Below are positions 14,575 to 22,439 of a DNA stretch of 23,755 nt, piece after piece. Below the pieces are notes generated by a model that had not been told where the DNA came from, ran no database searches, and saw only the letters and a list, made by a program, of their open reading frames with translations. The stretch's first letter is position 1. Every line of letters begins with the position of its first letter. The stretch is from positions 1 through 23,755 of IMG/VR virus record IMGVR_UViG_3300050011_000271, one strand, 5' to 3'. The translations under genes and the position numbers were made by a program. This stretch comes from a virus.

Positions 14575-16170
14575 ATGGCAAATAAATTTATTACTGAAGC
14601 GTTTCGGTTACTTGGTTTCCAGTTTGGCAACCACAATCCTGTCCAGAAATTTAAGTCATTCGCTATACCTGCAAACCTTGATGGCGCCTCACAAATCGCA
14701 TCTGGTGGTATTTACGGAACTTATGTGGACTTGGAAGGCACGGCTAAGAATGAAGCCGAGCTAATAACAAGGTACCGCGATATGGCGATGCAACCGGAAT
14801 GTGAGCAGGCCATAGAGGATATAATCACAGACTCGGTAGTCCAGGAAGATAATAAACCAGCAATTCAAGTGAATTTGGAACAAGTAGAAATAGCTGAATC
14901 TATTAAAACCGATATTCGTGATGCTTTTGATGATTTACAACGCCTTCTGAATTTTAACGAAGATGGTATGGAAATATTTCGTCGGTGGTATGTTGATGGT
15001 AGACTTTTTTATCATATTATGGTTGATCCTGAAGCTCCTACAGAAGGTATTAAAGAATTAAGATATCTTGATCCTCGTAGAGTAAGAAAAATCCGAGAGA
15101 TTAAAAAGAAACTTGGTGAGGGTGGAGTTGAAATTATTGATGCTATTTTGGAATATTACCTTTATAATGAACGTGGTATTGTTAATGTTGAATCTACAAC
15201 TGCGGTTGGTGTTAAAATAGCACCCGATTCTATTTGTTATGTGCATTCAGGACAAATTGATAGCACACGTAATATGGTGGTAAGTTATTTACATAAAGCT
15301 ATAAAACCACTTAATCAATTACGTGCAATGGAAGATGCTCACGTAATTTATAGATTAAGCCGCGCCGCCGAACGGCGTGTATTTTATATTGATGTTGGTA
15401 ATATGCCAACAATCCGTGCTGAACAATATATTAAAGTAATCATGAATGACTTCAGAAATAAGTTAGTTTATGATTCTAATACTGGTGAAGTCCGGGATGA
15501 TAAGAAATTTTTGTCGATGCAGGAAGATTTCTTCCTACCAAGACGTGAAGGTGGTAGAGGAACTGAAGTAACAACACTTCCCGCGGGTACAAATTTAGGA
15601 CAAATTGAAGATATAAGATATTTCCAAGAACGTTTATATAAAGCACTACATGTTCCTACTTCACGGTTATCATCTGATTCTGGATTTGGTATGGGAAGAT
15701 CGGCTGAAATTTCTCGTGATGAAATTAAATTTTCAAGATTTGTTACCAAACTTCGTAAAAGATTTGACCATTTATTTAAAGAATTATTGAAAGTTCAATT
15801 ATTATTAAAACAAATTATTGTTATTGAAGATTGGGATAATATTAAAGAGAAAATAACTTTTGATTATCAAAAAGATTCTGTTTTCCAAGAAGCAAAAGAA
15901 CAAGAAATTTGGACAACAAGAATGGAATTATTATCGTTATTTGATCCCGGTCCCGTTATAGATCGGTATGTATCTCGTCATTGGTTATGGAAAACTATTT
16001 TACGTTTTAATGATGATGAAATAGAATTGATGCAAAAAGAAATTGATAAAGAAAAACCAATTGCGGATGCAGAAGCTGAGAAAACTGCTGCATTAGAGAC
16101 TGGTGAATTTTTCGATACAGAAAAACCAACACCAAAGAAAAAAGCGGGAGAAAAAAAGAAAAATGCCTAA
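14575..16170 (+). CDS. 20: Portal vertex protein, gp20-like
   Basis: Homologue of T4 gp20 (524 aa; 531 here), the dodecameric portal on which the prohead starts and through which DNA enters. Recognisable segments include the RYRDMAMQPECEQAIEDII start of the wing (about 66-84), RWYVDGRLFYH, LRYLDPRRVRKI, the RAMEDAHVIYRLSRAAERRVFYIDVG motif (about 256-281), RDDKKFLSMQEDFFLPRR and the GRSAEISRDEIKF region. The C-terminal 35 residues are Lys/Glu-rich and variable. A strong AAGGA site precedes the ATG. Its end overlaps the next gene by eight bases. Confidence 0.97.
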   Translation: MANKFITEAFRLLGFQFGNHNPVQKFKSFAIPANLDGASQIASGGIYGTYVDLEGTAKNEAELITRYRDMAMQPECEQAIEDIITDSVVQEDNKPAIQVNLEQVEIAESIKTDIRDAFDDLQRLLNFNEDGMEIFRRWYVDGRLFYHIMVDPEAPTEGIKELRYLDPRRVRKIREIKKKLGEGGVEIIDAILEYYLYNERGIVNVESTTAVGVKIAPDSICYVHSGQIDSTRNMVVSYLHKAIKPLNQLRAMEDAHVIYRLSRAAERRVFYIDVGNMPTIRAEQYIKVIMNDFRNKLVYDSNTGEVRDDKKFLSMQEDFFLPRREGGRGTEVTTLPAGTNLGQIEDIRYFQERLYKALHVPTSRLSSDSGFGMGRSAEISRDEIKFSRFVTKLRKRFDHLFKELLKVQLLLKQIIVIEDWDNIKEKITFDYQKDSVFQEAKEQEIWTTRMELLSLFDPGPVIDRYVSRHWLWKTILRFNDDEIELMQKEIDKEKPIADAEAEKTAALETGEFFDTEKPTPKKKAGEKKKNA

Positions 16171-16546
16171 ACTAAATTTTAGTGCTGCGGTTCGCAACAA
16201 AATAATATCAAAAGGATCAGGAGTTTCACCGGCACGACATATTGTGAAAACTGACAAGGTAGTTTATGGTGTTTCTTCTGCACACCCACATGTTAAAAGA
16301 AACCCTATAAAATATAAACCACCTGTAGCAACAGTTACAAAAGGAAAAACAATTACGATATCTACTGGTGTATTTGTAAAACCAGTTACTTCTGTTGATG
16401 CAACAACATTAGTTGAACCTCGAAAAGCGGTTTATGGTATTAAAGAAAAACACGCAACAAGAATAGAAGCTGAGGCCTTACCTTCTAAGAGCCAGAAAAT
16501 ACCAGATACTATTACCCTTGCACCTAAAGAACCATGGAGAAAATAA
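16163..16546 (+). CDS. Basic protein of the head-assembly cluster, 127 aa
   Basis: The ATG at 16163 overlaps the end of gp20 and is preferred to an in-frame start 60 bases upstream, which would run through the gp20 Lys-rich tail. The protein is basic, Pro/Lys/Thr-rich and probably extended. It has an internal repeat: VVYGVSSAHPHVKR (about 34-47) and AVYGIKEKHATRIE (about 89-102). It occupies the place of the T4 prohead-core genes 67/68, but I cannot align it with either. A core or DNA-contacting role is inferred from position and charge. Confidence 0.7.
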   Translation: MPKLNFSAAVRNKIISKGSGVSPARHIVKTDKVVYGVSSAHPHVKRNPIKYKPPVATVTKGKTITISTGVFVKPVTSVDATTLVEPRKAVYGIKEKHATRIEAEALPSKSQKIPDTITLAPKEPWRK

Positions 16547-17179
16547 ATGTTTGACCAAAAAATAAATGATATCGTTTTATCTTGTGAAAATGAAGATCCA
16601 CGATCTTTAGTTAATAGTGTTGATTTTGTACTTACCGAAAAATTAGTAGATGCCATTGATGATAAAAGAAAATTTATTAGTAAATCACTTTTGGAACAAG
16701 CTGGTAAGGCTTCTAGAAAAGATCCTTATGAAGATTATGATCCTGGTATACGTGAAGCTATCGATTATGTTGTAGAAGGTGTATTAGAAAGTGGTTTAGA
16801 ATTAGAAAATACTATTCTAATGGCTTCCAAACAATATAAGGTTGATGAAAAAGAATTAAAAGAATATTTTGATACTTTCTTAGAAACTACAAAAACTGAA
16901 GTAAAAGTGGATAGCACAAGTTCTGATGACGAAGATAGCAAACGTGGCATGAGAGACGATGAAGATACTAATAAACGTGTCCGTTATGAATCTACACATA
17001 TTACTTTCGGAAATGGAGAAAATGTAGTAATTACAGAAGATTTTTGGAAAAATCAAATTGAACCTGTGTTAGGTCAATTAACCGAAAGCAATCAAGATAT
17101 CTTTATGGAATATTTAACCAAAGATAAAGTTAGTTTTATAAAAGTTATAGAATTTTGCCAAAAAGCGGTAAAAGAATAA
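16547..17179 (+). CDS. Candidate prohead core protein, 210 aa
   Basis: It starts directly after the previous stop. The N-terminal 60 residues (LVNSVDFVLTEKLVDAIDDKRKFISKSLL) resemble the short helical motif of gp67/gp68-type prohead core proteins, in which a Leu/Val-rich helix runs into a Lys-rich one. The middle (about 120-145) is a highly charged Asp/Glu/Arg-rich linker, and the C-terminal 55 residues look like a separate helical domain. Core proteins are packed inside the prohead and digested by the protease gp21. It is longer than T4 gp68 (141 aa), so the assignment is tentative. Confidence 0.6.
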   Translation: MFDQKINDIVLSCENEDPRSLVNSVDFVLTEKLVDAIDDKRKFISKSLLEQAGKASRKDPYEDYDPGIREAIDYVVEGVLESGLELENTILMASKQYKVDEKELKEYFDTFLETTKTEVKVDSTSSDDEDSKRGMRDDEDTNKRVRYESTHITFGNGENVVITEDFWKNQIEPVLGQLTESNQDIFMEYLTKDKVSFIKVIEFCQKAVKE

Positions 17180-17182
17180 ATA
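17175..17182 (+). promoter_or_regulatory. NATAAATA motif before the small core gene
   Basis: AATAAATA matches the NATAAATA form of the late core; it overlaps the previous stop codon and lies 15 bases before the ATG at 17197. Position is plausible but a chance match is also likely in this AT-rich DNA. Confidence 0.35.
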
Positions 17183-17196
17183 CAATTGGAGCTATT

Positions 17197-17445
17197 ATGG
17201 CACAAAACAATATTATCGAAGCTATTGAAAATAAACAATTTTTAATGGCTCATGAAGTAATAGAAAAATCCTTATATCGCAGAGCCGGTGTTATTATAGA
17301 AGAAAAGAAAAAGCAAGTTTCCGCTAAATCTTTTCCTGGAAAACATCTAACTGGTAGTGACGAAAAAACAATTTTTAATGCTTCAAGACGCCAAGCGTTT
17401 AAAGAAAAAATTAAAAAATTTGGTAAGAAAAAAGAGGAAAAATAA
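17197..17445 (+). CDS. Prohead core protein, gp67-like, 82 aa
   Basis: The ATG at 17197 is chosen because GGAG lies 6-9 bases upstream; an earlier in-frame ATG would overlap the preceding gene by 25 bases. The protein has the gp67-like plan: a short N-terminal amphipathic helix (IIEAIENKQFLMAHEVIEKSL), a second helix (IIEEKKKQVSAKSF) and a very Lys-rich tail. T4 gp67 has 80 residues and is a major component of the prohead core, cut to peptides by gp21. Size, position between portal and protease, and pattern agree. The stop overlaps the next ATG (TAATG). Confidence 0.7.
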   Translation: MAQNNIIEAIENKQFLMAHEVIEKSLYRRAGVIIEEKKKQVSAKSFPGKHLTGSDEKTIFNASRRQAFKEKIKKFGKKKEEK

Positions 17446-17672
17446 TGTATCCATATGTACACGTGGCTTTGGTTTCACCAAGTGATACCGTAAATTTACC
17501 AAATGAGTGTACCGCATTTATAGTTGGTGTAAGTGGAAATGTAAAATTCACAACGATTTATAATGAAACCGTAACAATACCATGTATTGCAGGATATCTT
17601 TATCCTATACGCGCATTACAAATTTGGGCAACAGTAGCCGGAGCAGCAACCAGTATAGTTGCATTATCATAA
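17445..17672 (+). CDS. Small beta-rich protein, candidate head component, 75 aa
   Basis: All-beta small protein with the pattern D-x-x-x-L-P-x-x-C-TAFIVGVSGNVKFTT, then ETVTIPCIAGYLYPIRALQIWAT and ATSIVALS. From memory this resembles small proteins encoded next to capsid genes in many tailed phages, with a GNVKVTxxxGETVTFxNVxAGxxxPVRVKRVxATGT pattern; these are thought to be head or fibre-base components. It is not part of the T4 cassette, so it is an added gene. It overlaps the previous stop and ends four bases before the gp21 ATG. Confidence 0.65.
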   Translation: MYPYVHVALVSPSDTVNLPNECTAFIVGVSGNVKFTTIYNETVTIPCIAGYLYPIRALQIWATVAGAATSIVALS

Positions 17673-17676
17673 AAAT

Positions 17677-18372
17677 ATGCCAACAACATTTAACGGCGAA
17701 TCCAAAGAAGAATTACCATTATTAATTGAATCATGTGAAGTTCAATTCCTGATCGAAGATGTAAATGGAAAACGATACCACATGATTGAAGGAATATTTC
17801 TTCAACAGGAACTTGCTAATAAAAATAAACGAAAATACACAAAATCTGTAATGGAACCAGAAGTTCAACGTTATACGAACGAAATGGTTCTTAAAAATCG
17901 TGCTGTGGGTGAATTGGGACATCCCGAAGGCCCCACAATTAATCCAGAAAGAATATCACATAAGATAATTTCATTAATACAATCTGGAAACGATTATATT
18001 GGCAAAGCAAGAATTTCAAATTCACCATTTGGTAAAATTGTACAGAATTTTTTGGATGAAGAAATTCAATTTGGTGTTTCTTCACGTGGTATTGGGACAC
18101 TAAGACGTATTAGTGGTATCGATATGGTACAAAACGATTTTCGTTTATCTACTGCCGCTGATATTGTTATGGATCCATCTGCACCTGATGCATTTGTACG
18201 TGGTGTGATGGAAAGTAGAGAATATCTTTTAGCTGATGGTTTAATCCAAGAATCTAGTATAGACAAATGGAAAAAAGCTATTAAATCTGCAACTAAAAAT
18301 AGTTTAAATGAAATTTCTTTATGTACGTATAGAGATTTTTTAATCGAATTGGATAACCACTTTAAAATTTAA
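17677..18372 (+). CDS. 21: Prohead protease, gp21-like
   Basis: Homologue of T4 gp21 (212 aa; 231 here), the serine protease that digests the scaffold and trims gp23 during head maturation. The catalytic motifs are visible: GELGHP with His82, and FGVSSRG with the nucleophile Ser135 or Ser136. The start is set at the ATG at 17677; a TTG at 17659 lies inside the previous gene. In T4 the enzyme is made as an inactive precursor inside the core and degrades itself. The C-terminal helix (about 195-231) probably corresponds to the self-removed propeptide. It precedes gp22 as in T4. Confidence 0.95.
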   Translation: MPTTFNGESKEELPLLIESCEVQFLIEDVNGKRYHMIEGIFLQQELANKNKRKYTKSVMEPEVQRYTNEMVLKNRAVGELGHPEGPTINPERISHKIISLIQSGNDYIGKARISNSPFGKIVQNFLDEEIQFGVSSRGIGTLRRISGIDMVQNDFRLSTAADIVMDPSAPDAFVRGVMESREYLLADGLIQESSIDKWKKAIKSATKNSLNEISLCTYRDFLIELDNHFKI

Positions 18373-18377
18373 AAAAT

Positions 18378-18385
18378 GATAAATA
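18378..18385 (+). promoter_or_regulatory. NATAAATA late promoter before gp22
   Basis: GATAAATA lies 41 bases before the gp22 ATG and just after the gp21 stop. It fits the NATAAATA form of the late core and a normal leader length, with the AAGGAG ribosome site downstream. Confidence 0.6.
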
Positions 18386-18426
18386 ACCATGATATCCATT
18401 ATGAACACAAATAAAGGAGATATAGG

Positions 18427-19827
18427 ATGAATTCTTTTACAAAGAAATTGGAAAAAATCCTCCGCGAAGATAAACAGACCGTTTTAGCTGAGTCCGAAGA
18501 AGCATACGGAACTCACAGTCCAACTCAAGTTAAACCCGAAAAAGGTGAAGAGGTGACTACAAGTTTAGACGGTTCAGGTAAAATCAATGCGACTGGACCA
18601 ATTCCAACAAATACCGCAGGAACATTAAAAACAACACCTGGTGTAAGCGCAACAGAAGGACCTACTGGTCATATTCCAACTAATTCTGATCTTCCACGTG
18701 GACAACACGATGGATTAGGTACATCAAATGGTCCAGGTAGAGATAGTCTTCCTCCAAAGCCAAAAGTTTATGGTTTAAGAGAAGAAGAGGAAGAAGACGA
18801 AAAAAAGAAAAAATTGAAAGAAGAGGAAGAAGACAAGAAAAGGCTTCCGCCTTTCATGGCAAAACATAAAAAGAACCTCAAAGAAGAGGAAGATGACAAA
18901 AAATTGAAAGAAGAGAAAGAAAAGAAACTGAAAGAAGAGAAGGAAGAAAAATCCGAATCTGAAGCAGCTAAAACTTTACTTGGAAAATCTCACGGTTCTG
19001 GGGAAAAAGCCGATCATGTCAAAGAAGAAACTGATGAAGGTGAAGGTGATAAAACCGAACATAAAATAGCAAAAGAAGAAAAAGAAGACGAAAAGGCGGA
19101 TAAAAAAGCTGTCGAAGAAGCCTCCGCAGAACTTTTGTCTGGTGAGACAATCTCTGAAGCGTTAAGAGAAAAAACTGCCACAATTTTCGAAGCAACACTT
19201 TCAAAACGTATTAAAGAATATCGTGCCATATTAAATGATCGGTTTACTCAAAAACTTAATATGCGCGTAGAAACAATTCGTGAAGATCTAAGTGAAGCTG
19301 TAAGTGGTCATTTAGATATTGTTGTAGAACACTGGATTAAGGAAAATGAAGTTCCTTTAGAGAAAGCTATTAAAGCTGAGTTAGTAGAAGATTTTATTAG
19401 CGGCTTAAAAGGTTTATTTGAAGAACATTATATCGAATTACCTCCAGAGAAAATTGATGTAGTAACAGAAATGGTAGATCGTATTTCTAAGCTTGAAAAT
19501 AAATTAAACGAACAGATTGACACAAATGCCAATTTGCAAAAACAAGTTAAGTTACACGAACGTACTGATGTATTCGAAAAAGTAACAAAGGGTATGGTAG
19601 CTACACAAGTTGAAAAACTTAGAAGTTTATCAGAAAATGTTGAATTCAAAAGCAATAAACAATTTGAAATAGCATTGACCACTTTAAAAGATGAAGTTAC
19701 TACACAAAAGAAACCCGCTGAGGCAAAAAAGACCTTGTCTGAGCAAACATTAGAGCAAAGTTTAGAGCCAAGTACTGGTATGATGGATACTGTAACTGAA
19801 ACTCTTGCTCGGATGGCTAAAAAGTAA
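18427..19827 (+). CDS. 22: Scaffold protein gp22-like with long charged arm
   Basis: Homologue of T4 gp22 (269 aa), the main internal scaffold around which gp23 assembles and which gp21 then digests. The conserved part is the C-terminal half: KRIKEYRAILNDRF (about 258-271), a long coiled-coil-like helix, DFISGLKGLFEEHYIELPPEKIDV (about 322-345) and the ENKLNEQ region. This protein has 466 residues. The extra length is N-terminal: a Gly/Thr/Pro-rich stretch (about 30-110) and a Lys/Glu-rich arm with repeated KLKEEEE and KLKEEKE units (about 110-235). The N-terminal KLEKILREDKQ helix may hold the core-binding site. AAGGAG precedes the ATG. Confidence 0.9.
   Translation: MNSFTKKLEKILREDKQTVLAESEEAYGTHSPTQVKPEKGEEVTTSLDGSGKINATGPIPTNTAGTLKTTPGVSATEGPTGHIPTNSDLPRGQHDGLGTSNGPGRDSLPPKPKVYGLREEEEEDEKKKKLKEEEEDKKRLPPFMAKHKKNLKEEEDDKKLKEEKEKKLKEEKEEKSESEAAKTLLGKSHGSGEKADHVKEETDEGEGDKTEHKIAKEEKEDEKADKKAVEEASAELLSGETISEALREKTATIFEATLSKRIKEYRAILNDRFTQKLNMRVETIREDLSEAVSGHLDIVVEHWIKENEVPLEKAIKAELVEDFISGLKGLFEEHYIELPPEKIDVVTEMVDRISKLENKLNEQIDTNANLQKQVKLHERTDVFEKVTKGMVATQVEKLRSLSENVEFKSNKQFEIALTTLKDEVTTQKKPAEAKKTLSEQTLEQSLEPSTGMMDTVTETLARMAKK
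18775..18955 (+). repeat. Lys/Glu codon repeat in gp22
   Basis: A purine-rich tract of AAA, GAA, GAG and AAG codons encodes KLKEE-type units. The coding strand is almost free of C and T over this span. It probably grows and shrinks by slippage or unequal recombination. Confidence 0.7.
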
Positions 19828-19832
19828 GGATT

Positions 19833-19840
19833 TATAAATA
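19833..19840 (+). promoter_or_regulatory. T4-type late promoter before gp23
   Basis: TATAAATA, an exact match to the T4 late core, lies 5 bases after the gp22 stop and 53 bases before the gp23 ATG. The gene for the major capsid protein has its own strong late promoter in T4 as well. The AAGGAG ribosome site is at 19878-19883. Confidence 0.8.
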
Positions 19841-19892
19841 AACTTAAAGAGTTTATTATCCGTTTAAGAAAGAGTTAAAGGAGAAACATTTA

Positions 19893-21260
19893 ATGAGACC
19901 TGAAATGACCACTGATAAGTTAGTCGAAAAGTGGGGACCGGTTCTTGATGACGAGAATTTTGGTAAGTTGAAAAATTACCACAAACGTAGAGTATGTGCT
20001 ACGGTTTTGGAAAATCAACAAGTTGAATTTGAAAAAACGCACCAAATATTGTCAGAAGCCGCTCCAACACTTAGTACTGGTGCCGGTATTGCAAACTTCG
20101 ATCCAATTTTAATTTCGTTAGTTAGACGGGCTATGCCCAATTTGATAGCATATGATGTCTGTGGTGTTCAACCAATGGTTGGACCTACTGGATTGATTTT
20201 TGCAATGAAATCGCGTTATACAACCAAAACCGGAACAGAAGCTTTGTTTAATGAAGCTAATACCGCGTTTACTGGTCAAGATCCTAATGGCCCATTTGGT
20301 GCAAATTGGGGTGGAGCAAGTGGAACTGGTAGTCCTGCTGTTCAAACTTTCTCAGGTGCCACTGCACATTCTGGATTAGATCCTGTAACAACAGGGTTCC
20401 CACCGACTGCATCTGGTTATTCAACTGGTCGTCCAATGCTAACAGCACAAGCCGAAGCGTTAGGTGATGGAGTTGGAGCAGATTTCAACCAAATGGCCTT
20501 CAGTATTGATAAAATTTCTGTGGAAGCCAAGACAAGAGCATTGAAAGCTGAATATTCAGTTGAAGTTGCTCAAGATTTGAAAGCAATCCACGGATTAGAT
20601 GCTGAAACAGAATTAGCAAATATTCTATCCGCTGAAATCTTAACTGAAATCAACCGTGAAATTATCCGTACAATCTATTATATTGCCGTACCTGGAGCAG
20701 CACAATGTACTAACCCGGGTGTGTTCGACTTAGACGTGGATGCCAACGGTCGTTGGTCAGTTGAGAAATTTAAAGGTTTAATGTTCCAAGTGGAACGTGA
20801 AGCTAATGCTATCGCAAAGGCTACACGTAGAGGTAGAGGGAATGTTATTATCTGTTCATCAGACGTTGCAAGTGCCCTTGTAATGGCTGGTAAATTAGAT
20901 TATACACCTGCTATTTCTGCTGACCTAACGGTAGATGATACCGGCAATACATTTGTCGGTGTATTAAATGGACGTTACCGCGTTTATATCGATCCTTACT
21001 TCGGTAATGGTGGAACAAACGAGGAATTCCTATTAGTTGGATATAAGGGCGCCAATGCCTATGACGCTGGTTTATTCTATTGCCCTTATGTGCCTTTACA
21101 ATTGTTTAGAGCACAAGATCCACATTCATTCCAACCAAAGATTGCTTTCAAGACACGTTATGCCATCGCACCAAACCCATTCTGGTCAGATGCAAACGCT
21201 AACTTGCAGGCTAATTCAAGTGCATATTACAGAATGATTAAGGTAATTAATTTACTGTAA
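19893..21260 (+). CDS. 23: Major capsid protein, gp23-like
   Basis: Homologue of T4 gp23 (521 aa; 455 here), the HK97-fold hexamer protein of the head. The N-terminal 55 residues are the assembly delta-region. ILSE followed by AAPT matches the gp21 cleavage pattern (hydrophobic-x-Glu), so maturation should cut after Glu55. Conserved features follow: GAGIANFDPILISLVRRAMPNLIAYDVCGVQPM (as two consecutive blocks), RYTTKTGTEALFNEA, the IDKISVEAKTRALKAEYSVE spine helix region, and YVPLQLFRAQDP with TRYAIAPNPF near the end. The protein is shorter than T4's, which suggests smaller insertion domains. A strong terminator follows. Confidence 0.97.
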   Translation: MRPEMTTDKLVEKWGPVLDDENFGKLKNYHKRRVCATVLENQQVEFEKTHQILSEAAPTLSTGAGIANFDPILISLVRRAMPNLIAYDVCGVQPMVGPTGLIFAMKSRYTTKTGTEALFNEANTAFTGQDPNGPFGANWGGASGTGSPAVQTFSGATAHSGLDPVTTGFPPTASGYSTGRPMLTAQAEALGDGVGADFNQMAFSIDKISVEAKTRALKAEYSVEVAQDLKAIHGLDAETELANILSAEILTEINREIIRTIYYIAVPGAAQCTNPGVFDLDVDANGRWSVEKFKGLMFQVEREANAIAKATRRGRGNVIICSSDVASALVMAGKLDYTPAISADLTVDDTGNTFVGVLNGRYRVYIDPYFGNGGTNEEFLLVGYKGANAYDAGLFYCPYVPLQLFRAQDPHSFQPKIAFKTRYAIAPNPFWSDANANLQANSSAYYRMIKVINLL

Positions 21261-21280
21261 TTTAACGAAAATACACACGA

Positions 21281-21295
21281 CTAGCTGAAGGCTAG
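21281..21295 (+). other. Small hairpin after gp23
   Basis: CTAGC and GCTAG pair around TGAAG. It precedes the main terminator by 12 bases and may protect the 3' end of the abundant capsid mRNA. Confidence 0.4.
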
Positions 21296-21307
21296 CAATA
21301 AACTTAG

Positions 21308-21340
21308 AGGCAGCCGAACAAGTTTTGGCTGCCTTTTTTT
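21308..21340 (+). terminator. Strong intrinsic terminator after gp23
   Basis: AGGCAGCC (21308-21315) pairs with GGCTGCCT (21327-21334), followed by an unbroken run of seven T residues. It closes the capsid transcript and separates it from the glycosyltransferase gene. Confidence 0.9.
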
Positions 21341-21344
21341 ATGT

Positions 21345-21352
21345 TATAAATA
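21345..21352 (+). promoter_or_regulatory. T4-type late promoter before the glycosyltransferase gene
   Basis: TATAAATA lies four bases after the gp23 terminator and 19 bases before the ATG at 21372. Terminator and promoter back to back make the downstream genes an independent late unit. Confidence 0.75.
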
Positions 21353-21371
21353 CTAGTGAGGCGATATAATA

Positions 21372-22439
21372 ATGAATATGTTAAAAGTTTTGGTGGTCTT
21401 TAAGGATACCAAAATTGATTTGCCTACATCTTATCACCAAGGTCTTGGTGTTACAGCACGTAGATTAGCGGAAGCTCTAAACACGTTATATATAAAAGCG
21501 GATGCTTTTCCTATTAAAAATGGAGAATATTTATGGGCCAAATTAAATTCAGATTGGCAATCATATACTCATATTGTTTTTATGGCACCCTTTGTTGATG
21601 CGGGTTTTCTTGAACGGTTATTTTCGAATTTTCATATGCAGAAATTTACTATAATCTACCATTCTAATTTAGGTTTTTTGAGTGTAGATAGATTTTCGGT
21701 AAAATCATTAGAATTATATTTAAATCTTGAAAAAATATGTCCTAATTTTACCGTATCAACAAATTGCCTTGAATTATCTCGTAGTATAGAATTAGGTTCA
21801 GGTCGAAAATTCTGTTATCTTCCCAATTTATTTCCTCTACCCAACAAAAAACCTGATAGAAATTTTCAAATTTATCCTTTAAATATTGGTATATTTGGTG
21901 CAGCACGTGTATTAAAAAATTGGTTAACGGCAACTGTAGCTACGATGATAATAGCAAATAAGTTGAAGCAAAAGGTTAATTTCCATATATCCACACAGAG
22001 AGATGAAGGCGCAGAAAGTACTCGGGAAAATATAAAAAGTCTTTTAGCTTTAAATACTAATATTAATCTTATTGAAGTTCCATGGTTAGACCATGATAAA
22101 TTTCTAGATTATCTCCATGATAAAATGGATTTATTATTACAACCAAGTTTTACTGAAACATTTAACAATGTTACTGCCGAAGGATGTATTTCTGGTGTAC
22201 CTAGTGTTGTTTCTGATGCCATTGTTTGGGCTCCAGATAGTTGGAAAGCAAGATCTGATAGTGCCACTTCGGTTGCCGAAGTAGGAATGGATCTTTTAAA
22301 TGATCCTGGTGCTTATAAAGATGGATGGAAAGCTTTAACTAAATACAATAAAGATGCAAGTAAAATTTGGTTAAAATGGTTAGGGGCAAAAGATGAGTCA
22401 AGTATTTTCCAACGAATCTCAAAATTATGGAGCTCTTAA
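21372..22439 (+). CDS. GT-B (GT4-like) glycosyltransferase, 355 aa
   Basis: Two Rossmann-like halves are visible. The N-terminal one starts at LKVLVVF (4-10) and includes a Gly-rich loop near 24-26 typical of acceptor-domain starts. The C-terminal one begins at NIGIFGAAR (171-179) and contains the GT4-type E-x7-E motif, E262 to E270 in TETFNNVTAEG, followed by SGVPSVVSDA. This predicts a retaining transferase using a nucleotide sugar. The acceptor is unknown: capsid or fibre protein is suggested by the late promoter and gp23 neighbour, modified DNA or host glycan are alternatives. T4 alpha/beta-glucosyltransferases lie elsewhere and are not similar at motif level. The next gene starts inside its last 47 bases. 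Confidence 0.8.
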   Translation: MNMLKVLVVFKDTKIDLPTSYHQGLGVTARRLAEALNTLYIKADAFPIKNGEYLWAKLNSDWQSYTHIVFMAPFVDAGFLERLFSNFHMQKFTIIYHSNLGFLSVDRFSVKSLELYLNLEKICPNFTVSTNCLELSRSIELGSGRKFCYLPNLFPLPNKKPDRNFQIYPLNIGIFGAARVLKNWLTATVATMIIANKLKQKVNFHISTQRDEGAESTRENIKSLLALNTNINLIEVPWLDHDKFLDYLHDKMDLLLQPSFTETFNNVTAEGCISGVPSVVSDAIVWAPDSWKARSDSATSVAEVGMDLLNDPGAYKDGWKALTKYNKDASKIWLKWLGAKDESSIFQRISKLWSS

